Positions 26,382 through 34,852 of a DNA stretch of 64,000 nucleotides are shown here, one piece after another. The notes under the pieces are model-generated. The model was not told the origin of the DNA, did no database searches, and saw only the letters and a list, made by a program, of their open reading frames with translations. Within the stretch, counting starts at the first letter, position 1. Every line of letters starts with the position of its first letter. The translations under genes were made by a program, and so were the position numbers. Source of the DNA: Oleiagrimonas sp963747595 (GTDB lineage: Bacteria; Pseudomonadota; Gammaproteobacteria; Xanthomonadales; Rhodanobacteraceae); NCBI GenBank assembly GCA_963747595.1, contig CAVVFO010000001.1, positions 372,001 through 436,000 of the forward strand, written 5' to 3'.

Positions 26382-27322
26382 TGCGACGACGTCAGAATGG
26401 GGTGGCGTTGCTGATCGTCCTGTGGGCGTGCGCCCTGCTGGCGATCCTGCTGGGAGGTTTCGCCATGCTGTCGCGCACCGAGGCGCTGCAGGCGCGCTAT
26501 GAGTTTGCACACACGCAGGCGCTGTACGCGGCCGAAGCAGGGGTGGCCCGCGCGGTGTACCAGTTGCGTGGCGTGGCTCCGCAGCAACGCTGGGTGGCGG
26601 ATGGGCGTACCTATCCAATGCGGTTCGGTCCGGCGAAGCTGCGTATTGCCTTGACCGATGCCAGCGGCAAGGTGGACCTGAATGCCGCGACGCCGCAGAT
26701 TCTCACAGCCTTGTTCCGCGCCCACGGTCTGGATGATGCCAGGGCGGAGGCGTTGACTGGAGCCATCATGGACTGGCGGGACCCTGATGACGCCAGGCGG
26801 CCGCACGGGGCAGAGGCGCCGCAGTACCGGTCCGCCGGGCGCGATTACGGCCCGCGCAACGGGCCGTTCCAGACGCTGGCGGAATTGCAGCAGGTACTGG
26901 GTGTGACCCCGGCGCTGTACCGCAGATTGGCGCCCGACTTGAGCGTGTGGTCCGGGCGCAACATTCCCGATCCGGCCTTTGCCTCGGCCGCGGTGCTGGC
27001 GACGTTGCCGGGCATGGATCTCGAAACGGCTCGCCAGTTCGTGGCCCGGCGACGGGCGAGCAGTCGCGCCGACGAGGCGAACCTGAGGCTGCCCGATGGC
27101 CGTCCGATGTCGGCAAACAGCGGTGGCATCGTGGACAGCATCCGCTCGGTGGCCACGCTGCCGGATGGCACGCGCGCCATCGTGCACTGCACCATCCGCT
27201 TGCAGGGCACACGCACGGTGGGCAGGCCGTACGTGATACTGGATTGGCATCAGGGGGACCGGGATACGGCCTCGGCCGAGACCGAAGCGCCCCGGGCGAA
27301 TCGGGCTCAGCCGGCGCGATAG
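26381..27322 (+). CDS. gspK: Minor type II pseudopilin GspK
   Basis: A 313-residue tip pseudopilin. Leader MRRRQNG precedes VALLIVLWACALLAILLGG, lacking Glu+5 as is normal for GspK. The large domain includes SGKVDLNAATPQIL, DWRDPDD, GPFQTLAELQQVLGV and a second helix-hairpin-helix-like DPAFASAAVLATLPGMDLETAR. It is the last gene of the run and overlaps pyrF tail to tail by 16 bp. gspL and gspM, which normally come next, are not here. Confidence 0.92.
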   Translation: MRRRQNGVALLIVLWACALLAILLGGFAMLSRTEALQARYEFAHTQALYAAEAGVARAVYQLRGVAPQQRWVADGRTYPMRFGPAKLRIALTDASGKVDLNAATPQILTALFRAHGLDDARAEALTGAIMDWRDPDDARRPHGAEAPQYRSAGRDYGPRNGPFQTLAELQQVLGVTPALYRRLAPDLSVWSGRNIPDPAFASAAVLATLPGMDLETARQFVARRRASSRADEANLRLPDGRPMSANSGGIVDSIRSVATLPDGTRAIVHCTIRLQGTRTVGRPYVILDWHQGDRDTASAETEAPRANRAQPAR

Positions 27323-28128
27323 CGATTGATGACGGTACGCAGATCGTCCGCGGCGCGTGCCGCAGAGGCGGCGAAATCCGTGTCGCTTCCGGCGTAGAGA
27401 ATGGCGCGCGACGAACTGATCATCAGCCCCGTCCCATCCGCGGTCGCGCCGCTGCGCACGACCGCCTGCACATCGCCGCCCTGCGCACCGATGCCGGGCA
27501 CCAGCAGCGGCATGTCACCGATGCGCCCGCGCACGTCGGCCAGCTCCTGCGGGTAGGTGGCGCCCACCACCAGCGCGCAGTTGCCGTTGTCATTCCAGTC
27601 GCGGGCGATGGTGTCGGCCACGTGCTGGTACAGCATGCGGCCACTGTCCAGATGCAGGTCCTGCAGGTCGCGTGCGCCGGGATTGGAGGTGCGGCAGAGC
27701 AGGATGACGCCCTTGTCGGTTCGATCCAGAAACGGTTGCACGGAATCGCGCCCAAGGTAGGGATTGGCGGTGACGGCATCCGCGTCATAGCGATCGAACG
27801 CCTCGGCGGCATAGCGCTCTGCAGTGGAGCCGATGTCGCCGCGCTTGGCATCCAGGATCACCGGAATGCCCGGGTGGACCTCATGGATGTGCGCGATCAA
27901 TCGCTCCAGTGCATCCTCGGCACGCAGCGCGGCGAAATGTGCAATCTGGGGTTTGAAGGCACACACATAAGGTGCGGTTGCATCGACGATGGTGCGGCAG
28001 AAGGCGAAAACGGCGTCATTGGCATCGCGTAATGTTGCGGGAAAGCGCGCCGGATCCGGATCCAGACCGACGCAGAGCAGAGTGTCGGCGTCGCTCCAGC
28101 GTGTACGCAAGCCCTGCATGAAGTTCAT
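27307..28128 (-). CDS. pyrF: Orotidine 5'-phosphate decarboxylase (type 2)
   Basis: A 273-residue enzyme that converts OMP to UMP, the last step of de novo pyrimidine synthesis. VGLDPDPARFP, AFKPQIAHF and ILDAKRGDIGSTAERYA (catalytic Asp/Lys at 93-98) mark the longer type 2 PyrF group. VPGIGAQGGD and SSSRAILYAG form the phosphate-binding end. ATG 28128 has AGGGAG upstream. Convergent with gspK. Confidence 0.93.
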   Translation of the reverse strand: MNFMQGLRTRWSDADTLLCVGLDPDPARFPATLRDANDAVFAFCRTIVDATAPYVCAFKPQIAHFAALRAEDALERLIAHIHEVHPGIPVILDAKRGDIGSTAERYAAEAFDRYDADAVTANPYLGRDSVQPFLDRTDKGVILLCRTSNPGARDLQDLHLDSGRMLYQHVADTIARDWNDNGNCALVVGATYPQELADVRGRIGDMPLLVPGIGAQGGDVQAVVRSGATADGTGLMISSSRAILYAGSDTDFAASAARAADDLRTVINRYRAG

Positions 28129-28242
28129 GATCGCTCCCTGTGTTGCGGTGTGCTTCGAAGCCGTGTGGCGCAATCCAGCCTCTGGCGCGGGTGGGGCACA
28201 CGGCGCAGCCCGGCGCCGGCACTGCGTGGCCGCGGCAGTGCT

Positions 28243-28716
28243 TTACTCGAATGGCGTCCCGTCTTCGTGAAGATAGGTCCAGCGTCCGTCGATGGTGCGT
28301 CCGCGCATGCCCTCGTCGGGATAGTCGACTGCCTCGTGCTCCTTGCGGCTGCCGATCTCCAGGTACAGCACGTCGGCACCGCTGCGGTTGACCAGCGCGT
28401 GGGCGTCGCCGGTGCCGGCGGGAAAGCCGGCGCACATGCCGGGGCCGAGCGCGGTTTCGCCGGCGTCGGTGACCAGTATCGGCGTGCCCTGGAGGATGTA
28501 GACGAATTCATCTTCCAGGGTATGGGCATGGCGCAGCGCCGAGTGCGCGCCTGGCCCCAGCCGCGCCAGATTCACCCCGAACTGGGTCAGGTCGAAGGCG
28601 TCGCCGAGGGCGCGGCGGGCGCGGTCGCCCATGCGTTCGGCGAACGGTTTCGGATAGTTGGAGCCAGTGCGTTCCCGCAGGTCCCGGGGATCGATCGCGA
28701 CGGGATGTTCGCTCAT
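28243..28716 (-). CDS. Cupin-domain protein
   Basis: A 157-residue single-cupin protein. Motif 1 is LRHAHTLEDEFVYILQG (two His, one Glu metal ligands) and motif 2 includes GFPAGTGDAHALVN. It contains no extra domain or signal peptide. The substrate cannot be told; relatives are annotated only as cupins and the cupin fold covers sugar isomerases, dioxygenases and regulators. It sits between ettA and pyrF on the same strand but with more than 80 bp on each side. Confidence 0.82.
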   Translation of the reverse strand: MSEHPVAIDPRDLRERTGSNYPKPFAERMGDRARRALGDAFDLTQFGVNLARLGPGAHSALRHAHTLEDEFVYILQGTPILVTDAGETALGPGMCAGFPAGTGDAHALVNRSGADVLYLEIGSRKEHEAVDYPDEGMRGRTIDGRWTYLHEDGTPFE

Positions 28717-28799
28717 GGTGTCGCCCTTGAACGTTGGGATTGGTGCAGCGAGCGGGCGCGGTCGGACACAGCGCCCCCCAGCCGTGGTCGTTGTCGTGC

Positions 28800-30461
28800 T
28801 CAGGCCAGCTTCTTGTATTTCACCCGCTGTGGTCGTGCGCCTTCCTCGCCCAGGCGGCGCTTCTTGTCGGCTTCGTACTCGCCGTAGTTGCCGGGGAAGA
28901 ACTCCACGTGCGATCCGCCCTCGAAAGCCAGGATGTGCGTGGCGATGCGGTCCAGGAACCAGCGGTCATGGCTGATCACCATGGCGCAGCCGGGGAACTC
29001 CAGCAGGCCGTCTTCCAGCGCGCGCAGGGTTTCCACGTCCAGGTCGTTGGAGGGCTCATCGAGCAGCAGCACGTTGCCGCCCTGCAGCAGCGTCTTGGCC
29101 AGGTGCAGGCGTCCGCGCTCGCCGCCGGACAAGGAACCCACGCGTTTCTGCTGGTCGGTGCCCTTGAAGTTGAAGCGGCCGACGTAGGCGCGCGACTGCA
29201 GCTCGTAGTTGCCGATGGTGATGATGTCCGAACCGCCGGAGACTTCTTCCCAGACGTTCTTGTCGCCATCCAGTGCCGCACGCGACTGGTCGACGTACGC
29301 CAGCTTGACCGTGTGCCCCAGCTTGATCTCGCCGGAATCCGGTTCTTCCACGCCGGTGATCAGCTTGAACAGGGTGGACTTGCCTGCGCCGTTGGGGCCG
29401 ATCACGCCGACGATGGCGCCCGGCGGCACCTTGAAGGAGAGATCGTCGATCAGCATACGGTCGCCGAAGGACTTGGACACGCCCTTGAACTCGATGACCT
29501 CGTTGCCCAGGCGCTCGCCCGGCGGTATGTAGATTTCGTTGGTCTCGTTGCGTTTCTGGTACTCGACCGAATTCAGTTCCTCGAAGCGCTGCAGGCGCGC
29601 CTTGCCCTTGGACTGGCGGCCCTTCTTTGCCGAGCGCACCCATTCCAGCTCGCGCTTGATGGACTTCTGGCGTGACTTCTCCGCAGCGGCCTCCTGTGCA
29701 AGGCGCTCGTCCTTCTGTTCCAGCCAGGACGAGTAGTTGCCCTTCCAGGGGATGCCGCGGCCGCGGTCCAGTTCCAGGATCCATTCGGCGGCGTTGTCCA
29801 GGAAGTAGCGGTCATGGGTGACCGCGACCACGGTGCCGGTGAAGTCGTGCAGGAACTGCTCCAGCCAGTCCACCGATTCGGCGTCCAGATGGTTGGTGGG
29901 TTCGTCCAGCAGCAGCATGTCCGGCTTGGACAGCAGCAGCCGGCACAGCGCAACGCGGCGCTTCTCGCCGCCGGACAGCGGGCCGACCTTGGCATCCCAC
30001 GGTGCCAGACGCAGCGCGTCGCCGGCCACTTCCAGCTGGCGCTCCAGCGCGTGCGCGTCATTGGCCGCCAGGATATTTTCCAGCCGCTGCTGTTCCTCGG
30101 CCAGCTTGTCGAAATCCGCGCCTTCCTCGGCGTAGGCGGTGTAGACCTCTTCCAGCCGCGCCTGCGCCTGCAGGATGTCGCCGACGCCTTCCTCGACCAC
30201 TTCGCGCACGGTCTTGTCCGGATCCAGCTCCGGTTCCTGCGGCAGGTAGCCGATCTTGGTGTCCGGCTGCGCACGGGCTTCGCCCTGATAGTCGTTGTCG
30301 ACGCCGGCCATGATCTTCAGCACCGTGGACTTGCCCGCGCCGTTCACGCCCAGCAGGCCGATCTTGGCGCCGGGGAAGAAGCTGATGGAGATGTCCTTGA
30401 TGATCTGGCGCTTCGGCGGCACGATCTTGCTGACGCCGTTCATGGTGTAGATGTATTGCAT
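28800..30461 (-). CDS. ettA: ABC-F translational throttle protein EttA
   Basis: A 553-residue ABC-F protein that binds the ribosomal E site and gates the first peptide bond according to energy state. Cassette 1 has GVNGAGKST, LSGGEKRRVALCR and MLLLDEPTNHLD. Cassette 2 has GPNGAGKST, LSGGERGRLHLAK and VLLLDEPSNDLD. The linker with KRELEWVRSAKKGRQSKGKA is the P-site tRNA interaction motif and identifies EttA; the Uup C-terminal coiled coil is absent. Start ATG 30461. Confidence 0.95.
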   Translation of the reverse strand: MQYIYTMNGVSKIVPPKRQIIKDISISFFPGAKIGLLGVNGAGKSTVLKIMAGVDNDYQGEARAQPDTKIGYLPQEPELDPDKTVREVVEEGVGDILQAQARLEEVYTAYAEEGADFDKLAEEQQRLENILAANDAHALERQLEVAGDALRLAPWDAKVGPLSGGEKRRVALCRLLLSKPDMLLLDEPTNHLDAESVDWLEQFLHDFTGTVVAVTHDRYFLDNAAEWILELDRGRGIPWKGNYSSWLEQKDERLAQEAAAEKSRQKSIKRELEWVRSAKKGRQSKGKARLQRFEELNSVEYQKRNETNEIYIPPGERLGNEVIEFKGVSKSFGDRMLIDDLSFKVPPGAIVGVIGPNGAGKSTLFKLITGVEEPDSGEIKLGHTVKLAYVDQSRAALDGDKNVWEEVSGGSDIITIGNYELQSRAYVGRFNFKGTDQQKRVGSLSGGERGRLHLAKTLLQGGNVLLLDEPSNDLDVETLRALEDGLLEFPGCAMVISHDRWFLDRIATHILAFEGGSHVEFFPGNYGEYEADKKRRLGEEGARPQRVKYKKLA

Positions 30462-30521
30462 GGAGACTCCGATGGGCCGTGCCGCGTCTGCCGGTAAGGG
30501 CGCGGCGTAGGAAAACGCATC

Positions 30522-30527
30522 ATTATA
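30522..30527 (-). promoter_or_regulatory. -10 box of ettA promoter
   Basis: A perfect TATAAT on the minus strand (ATTATA on plus) about 60 bp upstream of the ettA ATG. No good -35 at 17 bp. It lies between the divergent ettA and glyA genes. Confidence 0.5.
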
Positions 30528-30548
30528 ACCGCTTGCCGGCCCTGATGA

Positions 30549-30578
30549 TTCCGTTGTGGCCAGTACGGCAGCTATACT
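30549..30578 (+). promoter_or_regulatory. Candidate glyA promoter
   Basis: TTCCGT (30549-30554), an 18-bp spacer and TATACT (30573-30578) lie 33 bp before the glyA ATG. The -10 is good and the -35 is weak. Confidence 0.4.
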
Positions 30579-30611
30579 TCTTCATTGGCCAATTTCACGG
30601 GGTACGTGCGC

Positions 30612-31865
30612 ATGTTTTCCGATTCCATGACCATCGCCGGCTACGACGACGAGCTGGCCAGGGCCATTGCCGACGAACGTCGGCGGCAGGAAGATCACGT
30701 CGAACTGATCGCCTCGGAGAACTACGCCAGCCCGCGGGTGCTGGAAGCCCAGGGTACGGTGCTGACCAACAAGTATGCCGAAGGTTACCCGGGCAAGCGC
30801 TATTACGGCGGCTGCGACTATGTCGACGTGGCCGAACAGCTGGCCATTGATCGCGTGAAAAAGCTCTTTGACTGCGACTACGCCAATGTGCAGCCACATT
30901 CGGGCTCGCAGGCCAACCAGGCGGTGTACTTCGCGCTGCTCAAGCCGGGCGACACCATCCTCGGCATGAGCCTGGATGCTGGCGGCCATCTCACGCATGG
31001 CGCCAGGCCGAACCTGAGCGGCAAGGCGTTCAACGCCATCCAGTACGGTGTGGACGACAATGGCCGCATCGACTATGACGCGGTGGAAAAGCTGGCCGTC
31101 GAACACAAGCCGAAGATGATCGTGGCCGGCTTCTCCGCGTATTCGCAGATCATCGACTGGTCGCGTTTCCGCGCCATCGCCGATGCCGTCGATGCGTATC
31201 TTTTCGTGGACATGGCGCACGTCGCCGGTCTGGTCGCGGCTGGTGTGTACCCCACTCCGCTGCCGCACGCGCACGTGGTCACCTCGACCACGCACAAGAC
31301 CCTGCGTGGTCCGCGCGGCGGCATCATCCTGGCGAAGGGAGCCGACGAGGCGCTGGTCAAGAAATTGCAGTCGATCGTCTTTCCCGGCATCCAGGGTGGC
31401 CCGCTGATGCACGTGATCGCGGCCAAGGCGGTGGCGTTCAAGGAAGCGCTGGAGCCGGAGTTCAAGACCTACCAGAAGCAGGTGGTGAAAAACGCGCAGG
31501 CGATGGCCAAGACGCTCATCGAGCGCGGGTACAAGGTGGTCTCGGGCGGGACCGAGGATCATCTGTTTCTGCTGGACCTGATCGGCCGCGACCTCACCGG
31601 CAAGGACGCGGAAGCGGCGCTGGGGCGCGCCAACATCACCGTCAACAAGAATGCCGTGCCCAACGACCCGCGTTCGCCATTCGTCACCTCCGGATTGCGC
31701 ATCGGCACACCGGCGGTCACCACACGCGGTTACCGCGAGGCCGACTGCAGGGACCTCGCCGGCTGGATCTGCGACGTGCTGGATGCGCCCGACGATGATG
31801 CCGTCATCGACGAGGTGCGCACCAAGGTACTGCAGCAGTGCCAGGAACACCCGGTCTATGGATGA
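30612..31865 (+). CDS. glyA: Serine hydroxymethyltransferase
   Basis: A 417-residue PLP enzyme that makes glycine and 5,10-methylene-THF from serine. HVELIASENYASP, GSQANQAVYFALLKPGD and the PLP lysine K229 in TSTTHKTLRGPRGG are present, as is the C-terminal TSGLRIGTPAVTTRG. ATG 30612 is chosen over TTG 30585. First of a plus-strand run with nrdR and ribD. Confidence 0.97.
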   Translation: MFSDSMTIAGYDDELARAIADERRRQEDHVELIASENYASPRVLEAQGTVLTNKYAEGYPGKRYYGGCDYVDVAEQLAIDRVKKLFDCDYANVQPHSGSQANQAVYFALLKPGDTILGMSLDAGGHLTHGARPNLSGKAFNAIQYGVDDNGRIDYDAVEKLAVEHKPKMIVAGFSAYSQIIDWSRFRAIADAVDAYLFVDMAHVAGLVAAGVYPTPLPHAHVVTSTTHKTLRGPRGGIILAKGADEALVKKLQSIVFPGIQGGPLMHVIAAKAVAFKEALEPEFKTYQKQVVKNAQAMAKTLIERGYKVVSGGTEDHLFLLDLIGRDLTGKDAEAALGRANITVNKNAVPNDPRSPFVTSGLRIGTPAVTTRGYREADCRDLAGWICDVLDAPDDDAVIDEVRTKVLQQCQEHPVYG

Positions 31866-31951
31866 AACGAGACCGATGCGCCGCAAGGATCGAGGGAAAG
31901 CGCACGTATCCGATCCTCGTCTCTCTTTTCTCGGCACGCGTTACTAGACCC

Positions 31952-32467
31952 ATGCATTGCCCCTTCTGCCAGCACGAAGACACCCGCGTGATCGATTCGC
32001 GCCTGACCGAGGATGGCACGACCGTCCGGCGGCGACGCGAATGCCCACAATGTGGCGAGCGCTTCAACACGTTCGAAACCGCCGAGCTGAAGTTGCCGGC
32101 GCTGATCAAGAGCGACGGCCGGCGTGAGGCCTTCGACGAGCGCAAGCTCTCCACCAGTTTCGCGCGGGCGCTGCAGAAGCGTCCTGTGGCCAGCGATGCG
32201 GTGGCCTCGGCGGTGCGTGCGGTGATGCACGGCCTGCGCACCAGCGGCGAGCGCGAGCTGCCGTCACGACACGTCGGCGAGCTGGTGATGCGCGAGCTGA
32301 AGCAGCTGGATCAGGTGGCCTACGTACGCTTTGCCTCGGTCTACCGCCGCTTCGAGGATGTGCACGCGTTTCGCGAGGAGATCGAGAAACTGGAACGTGA
32401 TCTGCCCGAATTGCAAGGCTTGCAATTGCCGCTGCTGGACGAGGCCAAACGTAAATCCGGAAAATGA
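31952..32467 (+). CDS. nrdR: Transcriptional repressor NrdR
   Basis: A 171-residue regulator of ribonucleotide reductase genes. The zinc ribbon CPFC (3-6) ... CPQC (31-34) is followed by an ATP-cone domain (about 49-139; LIKSDGRREAFDERKL, YVRFASVYRRFED). It represses nrd operons when bound to dATP. The glyA-nrdR-ribD order is common in Gammaproteobacteria. Confidence 0.95.
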   Translation: MHCPFCQHEDTRVIDSRLTEDGTTVRRRRECPQCGERFNTFETAELKLPALIKSDGRREAFDERKLSTSFARALQKRPVASDAVASAVRAVMHGLRTSGERELPSRHVGELVMRELKQLDQVAYVRFASVYRRFEDVHAFREEIEKLERDLPELQGLQLPLLDEAKRKSGK

Positions 32468-32506
32468 TTGCAGTTAAGGGCCCCCTCGATCGCGGCTGGA
32501 GAATGG

Positions 32507-33655
32507 ATGTGGGCGATGTTCTCGAGCATTGACCATCAGCACATGGCGCGCGCATTGCGCCTGGCAGAGCGAGGCCTGTTTTCCACGCAGCCCAACCCGC
32601 GTGTCGGCTGTGTCATTGCACACGCCGGGGACATCGTGGGAGAAGGGTTCCACGTGCGAGCCGGAGAGCCGCACGCCGAGGTATTCGCATTGCGTGCGGC
32701 GGGCAGTCTTGCGCGCGGGGCCACGGCCTATGTGACGCTGGAACCGTGTGGCATGCACGGACGCACTCCACCGTGCGCGGATGCGCTGATCGCAGCCGGA
32801 GTGGCGCGAGTAGTGATGGCGGCTGAGGATACCTCGCAGGCAGGCGGTGCCGGATTGGCGCGGTTGCGTGACGCCGGAGTTGCCGTCGAGACGGGCCTGA
32901 TGCGCGAGGCGGCGCGTGAACTCAACGTGGGATTCTTCAGCCGTATCGAACGTGGCCGACCATTCGTGCGCGTGAAGCTGGCGATGAGCCTGGATGGCCG
33001 CACGGCGTTGGCCGATGGCACCTCGAAGTGGATTACCGGGGAGGCTGCGCGTGCCGATGTGCAGCGCTGGCGGGCGCGCAGTTCGGCCATTCTTTCCGGC
33101 AGCGGCACCATCATCGCCGACAACCCGCGGCTTACCGTGCGTCTGGCCGATGACACCCATGTGGTACCGCCCCTGCGGGTCATCCTGGACAGTCGTCTGC
33201 GTACTCCGGATGGCGCGAATGTTCTGGACGGGTCGGTACCGACGTTGCTGCTGCATGCGCCGGATGCAAAGCCCGTGGGCGGGCGTTTTTCGCTCGTGGA
33301 GTGCGAAAGCGTTGCAGTCGATGACGGTCGCCCGGATCTTCATGTGATGCTGCAACGTCTTGCCGCGCGCGGCGTCAACGAACTGCACGTGGAAGCGGGT
33401 GCCACCCTGTGTGGAGCGCTATTCGTCGCCGGGCTCGTCGACGAATTGTTGTTGTACGTGGCACCGGTGCTGCTTGGCGATACAGCGCGTCCGTTGTTGC
33501 ATCTTCCACCGCTCGCGGGCATGACCGAGTGTTGGCAACTCGAAACCCGGGACCGCTGCGTATTGGGAAACGACGTGCGTTTGCGTCTGCGTCCAGGCGC
33601 ATGTAGGGCGGATCAATCCCGCAAGGGGATTTCCGTTGGTCAGGAACGCCAGTGA
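32507..33655 (+). CDS. ribD: Bifunctional riboflavin deaminase/reductase RibD
   Basis: A 382-residue enzyme for two early riboflavin steps. The deaminase half has zinc ligands H56 and C81/C90 (EPHAEVFAL, EPCGMHGRTPPC). The reductase half (about 150-360) has RVKLAMSLDGRTALADG and HVEAGATLCGALF. ATG 32507 has GGAG upstream. The last ~17 codons (from about 33602) coincide with a REP-like palindrome, so the natural end of the protein was probably shorter. Confidence 0.93.
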   Translation: MWAMFSSIDHQHMARALRLAERGLFSTQPNPRVGCVIAHAGDIVGEGFHVRAGEPHAEVFALRAAGSLARGATAYVTLEPCGMHGRTPPCADALIAAGVARVVMAAEDTSQAGGAGLARLRDAGVAVETGLMREAARELNVGFFSRIERGRPFVRVKLAMSLDGRTALADGTSKWITGEAARADVQRWRARSSAILSGSGTIIADNPRLTVRLADDTHVVPPLRVILDSRLRTPDGANVLDGSVPTLLLHAPDAKPVGGRFSLVECESVAVDDGRPDLHVMLQRLAARGVNELHVEAGATLCGALFVAGLVDELLLYVAPVLLGDTARPLLHLPPLAGMTECWQLETRDRCVLGNDVRLRLRPGACRADQSRKGISVGQERQ

Positions 33656-33670
33656 CGGATCCGCCAGCTG
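33602..33670. repeat. REP-like palindromic element, copy B
   Basis: Outer inverted repeat GGCGGATC (33607-33614) / GATCCGCC (33658-33665) and inner hairpin AATCCC-GCAAG-GGGATT. Related to the element at 8330-8400. It overlaps the 3' end of ribD. Confidence 0.55.
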
Positions 33671-33708
33671 CCGTCAGTTGATTTGCTTCGCCGGCAAGCG
33701 TGTTGAAG

Positions 33709-34836
33709 TCAGGAGCGTGTTCCGCAAGCAGGCGGCTCCGTCGCTGCCGCTCCTTGAGCCGCCCTACGGGCAGTCGACAAGGCGTTCAGGCAAGCGGCCC
33801 GCTGGTTCGCGGGTTGTTTCGACAGGCCGCGCACGGTCGCGTAGAACGCCTTCCAGTTGTCGCCGGATTGCGCGAAGAGTGCGGCGAAGGCGGGTACCCA
33901 GTGGTCGTAAAGGCCGAATGGCAGGAGTTTGGCGTTGTTGAGCGGAGTCTCCATCCAGCTCCAGTAGTCACGGTGGCCGTGCCAGGTGTCGAGCAGGCGC
34001 GCGTACTGGAGGCGCATGTGGTCGAAGATGGCCTGCTTGCGGCGACGCTTCTCTGCATTGGGCAGGTTGCTGCCGTACAGGGTCTCGAGACGCGTGCGGG
34101 TGGCCAGCACCAGGGTCGTGAACTGGCGCTGGCGACGTTTTGCCGTTGGGTCGCCGGCCTGGAGATGCTCCGCGCGATGCCATTCACGCAATCCCTCGCG
34201 TTGCACGAAGGTGGCGAAGGACTCGTCGAATGCGGTATCGCCTTTGAGGTACAGCTTCTGATGCGCCAGTTCGTGAAAGATGGTGCCGACCAGCTGGTCA
34301 TCGCTCCAGCGGTTCATGGTGCTCAATACCGGATCGGCGAAATGGCCCAGTGTGGAATAGGCGGGCACGCCGCCAATGTAGACATCGTCGCCGCGACGCT
34401 TGAGCGCGCGTGCCTGGGACTGCGCTCGCTCGAGTGAATAGAACCCCTTGTAGGCGACACACCCGGCAAACGGAAAGCAGTGCAATACCGGCTTGAGCGA
34501 CAACGCCGGGGTGGCGAACACGTTGTACATCACGAACGGCCGCTGGATGTCGGCGTATGTGGTGTAGCTGCGGTTGCGCGGCAGGTGCAGGTGAGCGGAG
34601 GCGAAACGGCGCGCCCGCAGCGCCAGTTGCAGGCGCTGGCGCAAGCGGGGCGGGGTGGTGTTGCTGGCAATGACTTGCGGGATCGGCGTGCGCCTGGCCA
34701 GCAGGCTGGCTTCGCCATGCGCCAGGTGCGCGTAATAGCTCAGCGTGGAGCAGCCGACCAGCGCCAGGGCCGCGAGCGCTGCCAGCGCAGCGCTCCGTGC
34801 AGAGCGATGCAATGTCCAGTGCGTCCCGGGCCGCAA
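33709..34836 (-). CDS. Putative lipoprotein aminopeptidase (COG4324-like)
   Basis: A 375-residue predicted zinc metalloprotease. A lipobox LVGC ends the N-terminal hydrophobic segment (C29), so membrane anchoring is expected. The zinc motif HELAHQ (189-194 region) is followed by FDESFATF, whose Glu could be the third ligand. GYHLAH-type and GVPAYSTLGHFADPVL segments match predicted aminopeptidases of this family; the substrate is unknown. The stop is about 50 bp from the REP-like end of ribD. Same strand as the hydrolase upstream, with a 16-bp gap, so possibly co-transcribed. Confidence 0.75.
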   Translation of the reverse strand: MRPGTHWTLHRSARSAALAALAALALVGCSTLSYYAHLAHGEASLLARRTPIPQVIASNTTPPRLRQRLQLALRARRFASAHLHLPRNRSYTTYADIQRPFVMYNVFATPALSLKPVLHCFPFAGCVAYKGFYSLERAQSQARALKRRGDDVYIGGVPAYSTLGHFADPVLSTMNRWSDDQLVGTIFHELAHQKLYLKGDTAFDESFATFVQREGLREWHRAEHLQAGDPTAKRRQRQFTTLVLATRTRLETLYGSNLPNAEKRRRKQAIFDHMRLQYARLLDTWHGHRDYWSWMETPLNNAKLLPFGLYDHWVPAFAALFAQSGDNWKAFYATVRGLSKQPANQRAACLNALSTARRAAQGAAATEPPACGTRS

Positions 34837-34852
34837 CGGGAGCCGCTCCGGG

